Shown: positions 43,247-51,015 of the stretch, piece after piece
Layout: each line of letters begins with the position of its first letter
How positions within the stretch are numbered: position 1 is the first letter of the stretch
Source of the DNA: Lachnospiraceae bacterium
GTDB lineage: Bacteria; Bacillota; Clostridia; Lachnospirales; Lachnospiraceae
Direction of reading: 5' to 3'
Length of the DNA: 64,000 nt
Assembly: GCA_017394885.1 (NCBI GenBank)
Contig: JAFPWO010000025.1
Span: 55,386-119,385, forward strand
Notes under the pieces: generated by a model
Databases searched by the model: none
Told to the model about the DNA's origin: nothing
Seen by the model: the letters and a program-made list of their open reading frames with translations, nothing else
Made by a program: the position numbers and the translations under genes

Positions 43247-43275
43247 TGACGGGAAAGCGGCTCTTCCGTATAATG
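43247..43275 (+). promoter_or_regulatory. Predicted promoter of the larA-like gene
   Basis: -35 TTGACG (43247-43252) and consensus -10 TATAAT (43270-43275), spacer 17 nt, 46 bases upstream of the GTG start. Confidence 0.75.
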
Positions 43276-43320
43276 ATAACAGGCCGGAAAAACGGCCAAT
43301 CTATTCCAGGGAGGGCTGCC

Positions 43321-44598
43321 GTGAAGAAGCTAAACAAAATCTGTCTGCCGTACGGACAGGGGCAGATCCTTTTCGAAGCCGAAGCGGATCAGATCCTTAC
43401 GTCCCGCGTGCCCTCCTCCGGAGGGAAGAACGGCGAAGCGCTCGTCCGGGAAGCGATGGCCCGCCCGACAGACTCCCCGCGTCTTCGCGAGCTGGCGGCG
43501 GGGAAAAAGAAAGCGGTGATCATCATCAGCGACCACACGCGGCCGGTGCCGAGCCGGGATATCCTGCCTGCCATGCTGCGGGAGATGAGAGAAGGAAATC
43601 CGGAGATTGAGATCAGACTGCTGGCCGCGACCGGCTGCCACCGCGCCATGACAGCGGAAGAGCTGCGCGAAAAGCTCGGGGACGAGATCATGGAGCGCGA
43701 AGAGATCCTGATCCACGATGCCTTTGACCCGGAACGGAACGTCCGGCTCGGGACCCTTCCCAGCGGTGCGGAGCTGGTAATCGACAAGGCGGCGGCCGAA
43801 GCGGACCTGCTGGCTGCGGAAGGCTTTATCGAACCGCACTTTTTCGCGGGCTTCTCCGGAGGCCGCAAAAGCGTCCTGCCGGGGATCTGCGACCGCGTAA
43901 CGGTGCTGGGGAACCACTGCGGCGCCTTCATTGCCGACCCGCATGCCCGGACCGGGATCCTGGAGGGAAATCCGATCCAGACAGATATGGCGGCCGCCGC
44001 GCGCATGGCCGGCCTGGCCTATATCGTCAACGTGGTGCTGGATGAAAAGAAGCAGACCGCGGCCGCCTTTGCCGGCGACCCTCTCGCGGCCCATGAAGCC
44101 GGGACGGCGTATCTGAGCAGTTTCTGCAAGGTCTGGGCGGAGCCGGCGGATATCGTGATCACGACCAACGGCGGCGCGCCGCTGGATCAGAACCTGTATC
44201 AGTGCGTAAAGGGCATGACGGCGGCCGAAGCCGCGGCCCGGGAGGGCGGCGTGATCATTCTCTGCGCGGAGATGGCGGACGGGATCGGCGGCGAATCGTT
44301 TTACCGCTCGCTCCGGGACTGCGAAAGCCCCCGGGCCCTGTATGAGCAGTACTGCGCCACGCCGCAGCAGGAGACCATAGCGGACCAGTGGCAGAGCCAG
44401 ATCCTGGCGCGGATCCTGATGAAGCACCGGGTGATCCTGGTCACGCGGCCGGCGATGAAGGCGGTCGTAGAGTCGATGAAGATGGAATATGCCCCGACCG
44501 TGGAAGAAGCCCTGGATCTGGCGAAAAAGGCATTCGAAAAAACCCCGCGGATCTGCGTGATACCGGACGGGGTTTCGGTGATCGTGGAAAAGAGATAG
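43321..44598 (+). CDS. larA: LarA family (nickel-pincer) lactate racemase-like protein
   Basis: 425 residues, the usual LarA length. Residues matching the nickel-pincer site are H107 (in TGCHR), H173 and K183 (in PHFFAGFSGGRKSVLPG) and H199 (in LGNHCG), numbered almost as in the Lactobacillus enzyme (H108, H174, K184, H200). It interconverts D- and L-lactate, or a related 2-hydroxyacid in LarA homologues. The larB, larC and larE genes for the nickel cofactor are not in the window. GTG start at 43321 follows CAGGGAGGG. Confidence 0.9.
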   Translation: MKKLNKICLPYGQGQILFEAEADQILTSRVPSSGGKNGEALVREAMARPTDSPRLRELAAGKKKAVIIISDHTRPVPSRDILPAMLREMREGNPEIEIRLLAATGCHRAMTAEELREKLGDEIMEREEILIHDAFDPERNVRLGTLPSGAELVIDKAAAEADLLAAEGFIEPHFFAGFSGGRKSVLPGICDRVTVLGNHCGAFIADPHARTGILEGNPIQTDMAAAARMAGLAYIVNVVLDEKKQTAAAFAGDPLAAHEAGTAYLSSFCKVWAEPADIVITTNGGAPLDQNLYQCVKGMTAAEAAAREGGVIILCAEMADGIGGESFYRSLRDCESPRALYEQYCATPQQETIADQWQSQILARILMKHRVILVTRPAMKAVVESMKMEYAPTVEEALDLAKKAFEKTPRICVIPDGVSVIVEKR

Positions 44599-44599
44599 C

Positions 44600-44681
44600 T
44601 GCGGATGACGGGACTCGAACCCACACGCCTTGCGGCACAGGAACCTAAATCCTGCGCGTCTGCCAGTTTCGCCACATCCGC
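44600..44681 (-). tRNA. tRNA-Leu (anticodon TAG)
   Basis: An 82-base cloverleaf: acceptor GCGGATG paired with CATCCGC, a long variable arm, and anticodon loop TTTAGGT within stem CAGGA/TCCTG giving TAG. The CCA end is not encoded. It lies two bases after the larA stop on the opposite strand. Confidence 0.95.
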
Positions 44682-44700
44682 AAAGTGTCTTCGGAAATAG

Positions 44701-44729
44701 AAAAAGCCTTGTTTTTACAAGGCTTTTTG
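44701..44729. terminator. Bidirectional terminator between the two tRNAs
   Basis: An 11-bp perfect stem (44701-44711 with 44718-44728) with T runs on both strands. It can end the larA transcript on the plus strand and lies between tRNA-Arg and tRNA-Leu on the minus strand. Confidence 0.8.
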
Positions 44730-44752
44730 TGTTCGTGTCCAGGACACGCAAG

Positions 44753-44826
44753 TGTGCGTTAGAGGATTCGAACCCCCGGCCTTTTGGTCCGTAGCCAAAC
44801 GCTCTATCCAGCTGAGCTAAACGCAC
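44753..44826 (-). tRNA. tRNA-Arg (anticodon ACG)
   Basis: A 74-base cloverleaf with acceptor GTGCGTT paired to AACGCAC and anticodon loop CTACGGA giving ACG (inosine-edited normally). CCA is not encoded. Confidence 0.95.
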
Positions 44827-44850
44827 CCGTTCTCTTGGAGAACAGTCGAT

Positions 44851-44879
44851 ATATTAGCGCTTTCACGCTGAAAAGTCAA
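44851..44879 (-). promoter_or_regulatory. Strong predicted promoter of tRNA-Arg
   Basis: On the minus strand, -35 TTGACT (44874-44879) and -10 TAATAT (44851-44856), spacer 17 nt, about 25 bases before the tRNA. Confidence 0.75.
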
Positions 44880-44925
44880 GTGATTTTTTTTGAAAAAAGT
44901 ATAAAAGGCTTTCTAAAAATTTAAG

Positions 44926-44954
44926 TTTCTAAAGCGCAGGACTTATGCTATAAT
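44926..44954 (+). promoter_or_regulatory. Predicted promoter of the sugar transferase operon
   Basis: Extended -10 TGCTATAAT (TATAAT at 44949-44954) with a weak -35 TTTCTA (44926-44931), spacer 17 nt. Confidence 0.6.
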
Positions 44955-45004
44955 AAATCGAACTGCCGGTGCGGGCGGGGAAATGGGAAAGGATCTGTCA
45001 TTCC

Positions 45005-46384
45005 ATGGCATTAAAAGATAAAAATATCGGAAAAGTTAGGCTGCTGAACCTGATTCATTTTACGCTGACGGTTCTCAGCTTCTTCTTTGTTTGGTCTTCG
45101 ACGATCGAGCTCGGGCCGAACGAATACCGGTATCATTTTTACGTGACCGCCCTGTACGCGGTGCTTCTCTATTTATTTGACACGACCTACAATGCCTATC
45201 TGGTCGGGTTCATGACGCCGGGCGATCTGGCCTATTCCCAGACCTTAAGCAATGTGATCGCCTTCGCCGGCGTTTACGCGCTGACCGCCCTGGCCTGGAC
45301 CCGCCTGTACAATATCGTTCCCTTCCTGCTCCTGATCGCCGGGCAGCTGGTCTTCAATATCCTCTGGGACAAGTTTGCGGATGCCGTCTATTTTAAGCTC
45401 TATAAGCCGAAGCGGACCGCCGTGATCTACCGGAACAGGGACGACCTGATGCGGATCCGGGAGATCGAGGACAACCCGAAGAAGTTTACCATCGAACGGT
45501 ATATCGAAAGCCCGAAAGAAAATATCTTTGAACTGATGGACCAGCTGAGCGGCTATGAGGTCCTCTTTGTGGTCGGCATCGGCGCGACCTTCCGGAACGC
45601 GCTGGCCAAATACTGCGTGGAAAACAATGTGCAGGGCTATTTCCTGCCGCATGTCGGCGATATCCTGATGGCCGGCGCCGAGCATGTGCAGTCGTATTCG
45701 GTCCCGATCCTGAGCGTGAAGCGGAAAGCGCCGGATGTGACCTATCTGATGATCAAGCGCGCGGCGGATATCGTTCTGTCGCTGCTGGCACTGATCATCA
45801 TGAGCCCGTTCATGCTGCTCACGGCGCTGTGCATCCGTCTGTACGACGGCGGCCCGGCCCTGTATAAGCAGATCCGGCTCACCAAAGACGGCCGGGAGTT
45901 TAAGATCCTCAAATTCCGGAGCATGCGGACCGACGCGGAAAAGGACGGCGTGGCGCGCCTCTCCTCGGAGCACGACGACCGCATTACGCCGGTGGGCAGG
46001 GTCATCAGAGCCATCCGTTTCGACGAGCTGCCGCAGCTTTTTAATATCCTGGTCGGCGACATGAGTATCGTTGGGCCCCGTCCGGAGCGTCCGGAGATCG
46101 CCCACGAATATGAGAAGTATCTGCCGGCCTTCGCGCTCCGGCTGCAGGTCAAGGCCGGGCTGACTGGCTACGCGCAGGTGTACGGAAAGTATAATACCGA
46201 CCCGCGGGACAAGCTGGAGATGGACCTCCTGTACATCAATAAGATGAGCCTTTTCACCGATGTGATGCTGATGTTCGCCACCATCCGCATCCTCTTCATC
46301 CGGGAAAGCACAAGCGGGATCGAAGAGGGGAAACTGACGGCCTATTTATCCGAGAAGCTGGAAAGAGAAGAGAAAGAACTGTGA
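45005..46384 (+). CDS. Polyprenyl-phosphate sugar-1-phosphate transferase (WcaJ/WbaP type)
   Basis: 459 residues: four N-terminal membrane helices, a Rossmann-like middle (about 130-240), a fifth hydrophobic segment and the bacterial sugar transferase domain (KRAADIVLSLLALIIMSPF, FKILKFRSMRTDAE, DELPQLFNILVGDMSIVGPRPE). It puts the first sugar phosphate onto undecaprenyl phosphate for capsule or exopolysaccharide. The full transferase domain is intact. It overlaps the following GT2 gene (TGATG). Which sugar is used is not visible. Confidence 0.93.
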   Translation: MALKDKNIGKVRLLNLIHFTLTVLSFFFVWSSTIELGPNEYRYHFYVTALYAVLLYLFDTTYNAYLVGFMTPGDLAYSQTLSNVIAFAGVYALTALAWTRLYNIVPFLLLIAGQLVFNILWDKFADAVYFKLYKPKRTAVIYRNRDDLMRIREIEDNPKKFTIERYIESPKENIFELMDQLSGYEVLFVVGIGATFRNALAKYCVENNVQGYFLPHVGDILMAGAEHVQSYSVPILSVKRKAPDVTYLMIKRAADIVLSLLALIIMSPFMLLTALCIRLYDGGPALYKQIRLTKDGREFKILKFRSMRTDAEKDGVARLSSEHDDRITPVGRVIRAIRFDELPQLFNILVGDMSIVGPRPERPEIAHEYEKYLPAFALRLQVKAGLTGYAQVYGKYNTDPRDKLEMDLLYINKMSLFTDVMLMFATIRILFIRESTSGIEEGKLTAYLSEKLEREEKEL

Positions 46385-47298
46385 TGAAGCGCATCCTGGT
46401 TTTAATGTCTACCTATAACGGGCACGCGTACCTGCGGGAGCAGGTGCTGAGTATCCTGCGCCAGCAGTGTTCGGCGGAGGTCAAGCTGCGGATCCGGGAC
46501 GACGGTTCCACGGATGATACCTGCGAGCAGATCATGAAGCTCTCCGCAACGTTTCCCGGGCGGATCGAGCTGTTCCGGGGGGAGAATATCGGCTATAACG
46601 CAAGCTTCTTTGCGCTGATGGAAGACGCGGAAGGCTATGATTATTACGCGCTCAGCGATCAGGACGACGTCTGGCAGCCCGACAAGCTCCAGCGCGCGCT
46701 TTCCTTTCTGGAAAAAGAGGATGCTTCCGTGCCGCTCCTGTATGCCTGCACCTCCGTGATGACGGACAAGAAGCTGAAGCCGATCGGGGAAACCCGGAAG
46801 AAGAAGAGGGATCTTACCCTTTACAATACCCAGATCCAGAATATCTGCCCCGGCCACAACCAGGTCATGAACGAGGCGCTGCTGAAAAAGGTCCGCGGGC
46901 CCTGGGATATTCAGAAGATCTACGTCTATGATCTGTGGATCGCCAATACCGCCGCCCTGTATGGGAAGATCCTGTTTGACAATACGCCGCACACCTATTA
47001 CCGGCAGCACGAAAGCAACGAGCTGGGCTCCAAAGCGGGCCGGATTGGCAAGCTGATCCGCGCCGGGAAGCGGGCCTTCGCGGGCGACGGCGAAAAGAAC
47101 CGGAAGCAGATGGCCTATTTTGCCGCCTGCCATAAGGAAGACCTGCAGAAGGCGGGCGCCTATGACGAGATCGAGCGCTTCCTTGCGGCACGGAGCTTCC
47201 GCAAGCGCAGCCTGTATCTGGTCAAAAGCCGCCTGTATCGGCAGAGCCGGGTGGAGACCGCAGCGTTCCGGCTGGCGGTCTGGCTCGGAAAATACTGA
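46384..47298 (+). CDS. Family 2 glycosyltransferase (rhamnosyltransferase-like)
   Basis: 304 residues: a GT-A domain with LMSTYNGHAYLREQV, RDDGSTDDT and the catalytic-type SDQDDVWQPDKL, a signature often seen in rhamnosyl or related polymer transferases. There is no membrane helix. It follows the sugar transferase with a one-base overlap, so it probably adds the next sugar to the lipid-linked chain. Only two glycan genes are present here, so the rest of the pathway is elsewhere. Confidence 0.9.
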   Translation: MKRILVLMSTYNGHAYLREQVLSILRQQCSAEVKLRIRDDGSTDDTCEQIMKLSATFPGRIELFRGENIGYNASFFALMEDAEGYDYYALSDQDDVWQPDKLQRALSFLEKEDASVPLLYACTSVMTDKKLKPIGETRKKKRDLTLYNTQIQNICPGHNQVMNEALLKKVRGPWDIQKIYVYDLWIANTAALYGKILFDNTPHTYYRQHESNELGSKAGRIGKLIRAGKRAFAGDGEKNRKQMAYFAACHKEDLQKAGAYDEIERFLAARSFRKRSLYLVKSRLYRQSRVETAAFRLAVWLGKY

Positions 47299-47313
47299 GA
47301 AAGGAGCAGGAAA

Positions 47314-48267
47314 ATGAGTCTGCTTACGGCAGGGATCGATATTTGGTTCGTCAATCTCGGGCTGAAGTTCAGCGACATGAAAAAGAGCTTCTCCGTGTTC
47401 GGCTTTGATATTTATTTTTACGGCTGCGTGATCGCAGTCTCGGTCCTGCTCGGCCTGGCGGTGGCCTGCGCCGTCGCCAAAAAGACGGGCCAGGATCCGG
47501 AGATCTATATGAGCCTGGTGATCTATTCCGTGATCATCGGCGTGATCTGCGCCCGCATCTACTACGTCGTGTTTGCCTGGGACGATTATAAAAACAACCT
47601 GCTGCAGATCTTCAACCTGCGCGGCGGCGGCCTCGCGATCTACGGCGGCGTGATCGGCGGCGCCGCGACGGTGGTCATTTACAGCAAGCTCAAAAAGCTC
47701 CCTGCCAAAACCTTACTGGATACGGCCTGCTGCGGCCTGATCGCCGGGCAGTGCTCGGGCCGCTGGAGCAATTTCTTCAATATGGAATGCTTCGGGCGCT
47801 ATACGAACGGCCCGCTGGCCATGGCCCTTAACCTCGATAAAGTCAACCGGGGCATGGTCACGGCGGAGCTGACGGAGAAAAGCTTTGTGACGGACGGGAT
47901 CACCTATATCCAGGTCCATCCGACCTTCCTGTACGAAAGCCTCTGGAGCCTGATGACGCTGCTGATCCTGCTGTTCTTCACGAAGCGGAAGAAATTTGAC
48001 GGGCAGATATTCCTGATGTACGTGATCGGCTACGGGAGCGGGCGCTTCTGGATCGAAGGCTTACGGACCGATTCCCTGATGCTCGGAAAGACCGGCCTGG
48101 CCGTCTCTCAGGTGCTGGCCGGCGCATCGGTGCTGATCGGCCTGGCGCTCCTGATCCTCGGCCTTCGGAAAGCCGCCCGGAAAGAGAAGGAAGCGGCTCT
48201 GGCAGCCGGAACAGACAGCAAGAACGAAGCGAAGGGAGAGCCTTCCGATGGCGAAACTGTACTTTAA
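47314..48267 (+). CDS. lgt: Prolipoprotein diacylglyceryl transferase
   Basis: 317 residues with seven predicted membrane helices. The family segments GGLAIYGGVIGG, and GRWSNFFNMECFG are present; the second usually has Gly or Ala where this protein has Ser (after GRW). It transfers diacylglycerol from phosphatidylglycerol to the lipobox cysteine of prelipoproteins such as the SH3 protein in this window. The C-terminal 35 residues are a charged tail. It overlaps tdk by 20 bases. Confidence 0.93.
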   Translation: MSLLTAGIDIWFVNLGLKFSDMKKSFSVFGFDIYFYGCVIAVSVLLGLAVACAVAKKTGQDPEIYMSLVIYSVIIGVICARIYYVVFAWDDYKNNLLQIFNLRGGGLAIYGGVIGGAATVVIYSKLKKLPAKTLLDTACCGLIAGQCSGRWSNFFNMECFGRYTNGPLAMALNLDKVNRGMVTAELTEKSFVTDGITYIQVHPTFLYESLWSLMTLLILLFFTKRKKFDGQIFLMYVIGYGSGRFWIEGLRTDSLMLGKTGLAVSQVLAGASVLIGLALLILGLRKAARKEKEAALAAGTDSKNEAKGEPSDGETVL

Positions 48268-48835
48268 ATATGGAGCGATGGGCTCGAGCAAGACCGCGCA
48301 GGCCCTGATCACGAAGTTTAACTATGAAGAGCGCGGCATGCGGGTCTGGCTGATCAAGCCGGCTGTGGACATCCGCGACGGGGCGGAGCTGATCCGTTCC
48401 CGCATCGGCCTGGAAGCCAGGGCGGACGCCGTGATCGGGCCGGAGGATAATATCGCGGCCATGTACTACGCGCTGGAGGGCCGCAAGGACGTGATCATTG
48501 CGGACGAGAGCCAGTTCTTCACCCCGGAGCAGATCGAGCAGCTGGCGGACCTGGTGGACGATGAAAACCTTCCGATCCTCTGTTTCGGGCTGGCGACGGA
48601 TTTCCAGACGAAGATGTTCCCCGGCAGCAAGCGCCTCTTTGAACTGGCACAGTCTGTGAGCGAGATCAAGACTGTCTGCGCCTGCGGCGCCAAGGCGACG
48701 GTCAATGCCCGCCTGGATGCGGAAGGCCATATCGTGACCGGCGGCGCGCAGGTCGTCCTCGGCGGGAACGATACCTATATCGCCATGTGCCGCCCCTGCT
48801 GGAAGAAGCGCATCGCCGCGGAAGCAAAGCAATAA
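48248..48835 (+). CDS. tdk: Thymidine kinase
   Basis: 195 residues: P-loop GAMGSSKT (9-16), DESQFF with the acidic catalytic pair (near 95), lasso region and a zinc site from CACG and CRPC. It phosphorylates thymidine in nucleotide salvage. It overlaps the lgt end and is followed by a hairpin-T terminator. Confidence 0.96.
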   Translation: MAKLYFKYGAMGSSKTAQALITKFNYEERGMRVWLIKPAVDIRDGAELIRSRIGLEARADAVIGPEDNIAAMYYALEGRKDVIIADESQFFTPEQIEQLADLVDDENLPILCFGLATDFQTKMFPGSKRLFELAQSVSEIKTVCACGAKATVNARLDAEGHIVTGGAQVVLGGNDTYIAMCRPCWKKRIAAEAKQ

Positions 48836-48860
48836 AAACAAGTCATATCCGACCTCTTTC

Positions 48861-48886
48861 AGCCTCCTTCCGGGGGGCTTTTTTTG
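48861..48886 (+). terminator. Terminator of the lgt-tdk operon
   Basis: AGCCTCC (48861-48867) pairs with GGGGGCT (48873-48879, one G-U) around TTCCG, followed by TTTTTTTG. Confidence 0.8.
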
Positions 48887-48989
48887 TGTGCGGATAGGCC
48901 TTTCCGAAGGCGTTTCGGGGGCCCTTTCGGAGAGAAAAAAACGGCGCAAAATTCTTAATAAAATTATGTGAAAAATCTCCAAAAAGGGC

Positions 48990-49018
48990 TTGATTTTACC
49001 CGGGAAAACCGATAAAAT
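48990..49018 (+). promoter_or_regulatory. Predicted promoter of the dcw cluster
   Basis: -35 TTGATT (48990-48995) and -10 TAAAAT (49013-49018), spacer 17 nt. The transcription start would lie just upstream of or within the MraZ repeat array. Confidence 0.7.
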
Positions 49019-49028
49019 AATGGCACAG

Positions 49029-49063
49029 GGGGTGAAAAGTGGTGCGAAGTGGTGCATTGTGGT
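49029..49063 (+). promoter_or_regulatory. MraZ-binding repeat array
   Basis: Four direct repeats with a 10-bp period: GGGGT (49029) then GTGGT at 49039, 49049 and 49059, each followed by five variable bases. This spacing matches MraZ boxes, with TGGGN-type repeats in E. coli, and lies directly after the -10 box, so MraZ would repress its own cluster. Confidence 0.75.
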
Positions 49064-49133
49064 AAAGAACCAGATCCTGCTTCCTCTCTTTTTTTCTCCC
49101 AAAACCGCCTGACGGGGAAAGGAGACAGCCGAT

Positions 49134-49559
49134 ATGTTGATGGGTGAATACAGTCATTCGCTGGATGCGAAGGGCCGTGTCATTATCCCTTCAAAGCTCC
49201 GGGAACAGCTCGGAGAACGTTTTGTCGTCAGCAAGGGTCTGGACGGCTGTCTGTTTGCTTTCCCGGTCGCTGAGTGGGAAAAATTCGAAAGCAAGCTGCA
49301 GGCCTTGCCTCTCACCAACAAGGACGCCCGGAAGTTCTCCCGATATTTCCTCGCCGGCGCGTCGGAGGTCGAGCTCGACAAGCAAGGCCGCGCTTTGCTT
49401 CCGGCAAGTCTTCGCGACGCCGCGGAACTGGAAAAGGATCTGGTCCTGTGCGGCGTCGGAAACCGGATCGAGATCTGGGACAAAGCCAGATGGCTGGCCT
49501 TCTCCGCCTACGACGATGTGGATGAACTGGCAGAGAAGATGGCGGATCTAGGGATCTGA
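49134..49559 (+). CDS. mraZ: Transcriptional regulator MraZ
   Basis: 141 residues with two AbrB-like halves: GEYSHSLDAKGRVIIPSKLRE and VELDKQGRALLPASLRD. MraZ represses the division and wall (dcw) cluster by binding direct repeats upstream of itself; such repeats are present at 49029-49063. GGAAAGGAG lies 10 bases before the start. The rsmH gene begins 20 bases after the stop. Confidence 0.97.
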   Translation: MLMGEYSHSLDAKGRVIIPSKLREQLGERFVVSKGLDGCLFAFPVAEWEKFESKLQALPLTNKDARKFSRYFLAGASEVELDKQGRALLPASLRDAAELEKDLVLCGVGNRIEIWDKARWLAFSAYDDVDELAEKMADLGI

Positions 49560-49579
49560 GAGGGGAAGGGAGAAGCTCC

Positions 49580-50545
49580 ATGGATTTTTCACACATTCCG
49601 GTATTGCTGGACGAATGCATAATGGGGCTGAACATCCGGCCGGACGGGACCTATGTTGACGGGACCGTCGGCGGCGGCGGACATGCCTGCGAGATTTTAA
49701 AACGCCTTTCCTCCCGCGGCTGCCTGATCGGGATCGACAGGGACCGGGAAGCGCTGGAAGCGGCCGACGAAAAGATCCGGGAAGTCTGCCGGGAGATCGA
49801 AGAAGAAGGGCGGGAACCGGCGTCCTACGCGCTGGTGAAAAGTAATTACGCCGAACTGCCGGAGATCCTGCGGCGGCTGGAGATCCCGCAGGTGGACGGC
49901 ATCCTGCTGGATCTGGGCGTATCGAGCTATCAGCTGGACAATCCGCAGCGGGGCTTTTCCTACAGCCACGACGCGCCGCTCGATATGCGGATGGACCCGG
50001 AAGAGAGCATGACGGCAGCCGACCTGCTGAACACCTACAGCGAAGAAGAGCTGACGCGGGTGCTTCGGGAATACGGAGAAGAACGCTTTGCCAGCTTTAT
50101 CGCCCGACGGATCGTGCTGACCAGGCAGAACAAACCGTTGGAGACGACCGGGGAGCTGGTGGATATCATCCGCAAGGCGATCCCCATGAAATATCAGAAG
50201 CAGGGCGGGCATCCCGCCAAGCGCACATTCCAGGCCATCCGGATCGAACTCAATCATGAACTGACGACGCTGGAGTCCTGCCTGGACAAAATGATCGATA
50301 CCCTGGCGCCCGGCGGCCGCTTCGCGGTCATCAGCTTCCACTCGCTGGAAGACCGGATCGTCAAAAATGCGTTCCGGACCGCGGAAAACCCCTGCATCTG
50401 CCCGAAAGAGTTTCCGGTCTGCGTATGCGGCCGGGTCAGCCGGGGGCGGGTGGTGAACCGGAGCCCGATCCAGGCGGACGAAAAAGAACTCGAAAGAAAT
50501 AAACGTTCCGCCAGCGCCAAGCTCAGAATTTTTGAGAAGGCCTGA
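49580..50545 (+). CDS. rsmH: 16S rRNA (cytosine-1402-N4) methyltransferase
   Basis: 321 residues. SAM-binding TVGGGGHA is near 29-36, and LDLGVSSYQLDNPQRGFS and FAVISFHSLEDRIVK are the family blocks. It methylates C1402 in the ribosomal P site and normally follows mraZ. The C-terminus (PIQADEKELERNKRSASAKLRIFEK) is typical of the family. Confidence 0.97.
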   Translation: MDFSHIPVLLDECIMGLNIRPDGTYVDGTVGGGGHACEILKRLSSRGCLIGIDRDREALEAADEKIREVCREIEEEGREPASYALVKSNYAELPEILRRLEIPQVDGILLDLGVSSYQLDNPQRGFSYSHDAPLDMRMDPEESMTAADLLNTYSEEELTRVLREYGEERFASFIARRIVLTRQNKPLETTGELVDIIRKAIPMKYQKQGGHPAKRTFQAIRIELNHELTTLESCLDKMIDTLAPGGRFAVISFHSLEDRIVKNAFRTAENPCICPKEFPVCVCGRVSRGRVVNRSPIQADEKELERNKRSASAKLRIFEKA

Positions 50546-50565
50546 GAAGAAAAGAGGTTGCCAAG

Positions 50566-51015
50566 ATGAAGACACAGACCTATTATTATACAGAAGGCAA
50601 TACCGTCCGCCGGACTGCGATGCCGCTGCCGGAGCAGGAAGATGAGCTGCTCCAGCTGCCGCAGCAGGAGGCCAGGCGGCGCCGTACTCTTCGCCCGCTG
50701 GAGCTGGTCTATACGATGCTGCTCGCGGGCCTTGTCGTGATGTTCGGCCTGCTGTGCTTCCACTTCCTGCGGGCCAACGCCTCGCTTACGGCTTCCCGGA
50801 ACAATATCTACCGCCTGGAAAACCGTCTGGCGGAACTGAAGGCAGACAATAACACAACACAGAACCGCCTTGAGGCGCAGACAGATCTGAAAGAGGTCTA
50901 TCGGGTTGCCACGGAGGAACTGGGTATGGTTTATCCGGACAACAATGAGCACATTCTGTTCGACTCACAGGCGCGGGAGTATGTGAGACAGTATGAAGAC
51001 ATCCCAAGACGCTGA
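50566..51015 (+). CDS. FtsL-like division protein
   Basis: 149 residues: a charged cytoplasmic N-terminus (about 1-45), one membrane helix (about 46-66) and a coiled coil (NIYRLENRLAELKADNNTTQNRLEAQ region) followed by a short tail. Size, topology and place between rsmH and a transpeptidase gene identify it as FtsL-like, which scaffolds FtsQ/DivIB and the septal transpeptidase. It overlaps the next gene by 23 bases. Confidence 0.82.
   Translation: MKTQTYYYTEGNTVRRTAMPLPEQEDELLQLPQQEARRRRTLRPLELVYTMLLAGLVVMFGLLCFHFLRANASLTASRNNIYRLENRLAELKADNNTTQNRLEAQTDLKEVYRVATEELGMVYPDNNEHILFDSQAREYVRQYEDIPRR

Noticed and set aside
43330..44826. A long minus-strand reading frame across larA and both tRNAs
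   Set aside because: It is antisense to a clear LarA gene and runs through two tRNA genes and a terminator.
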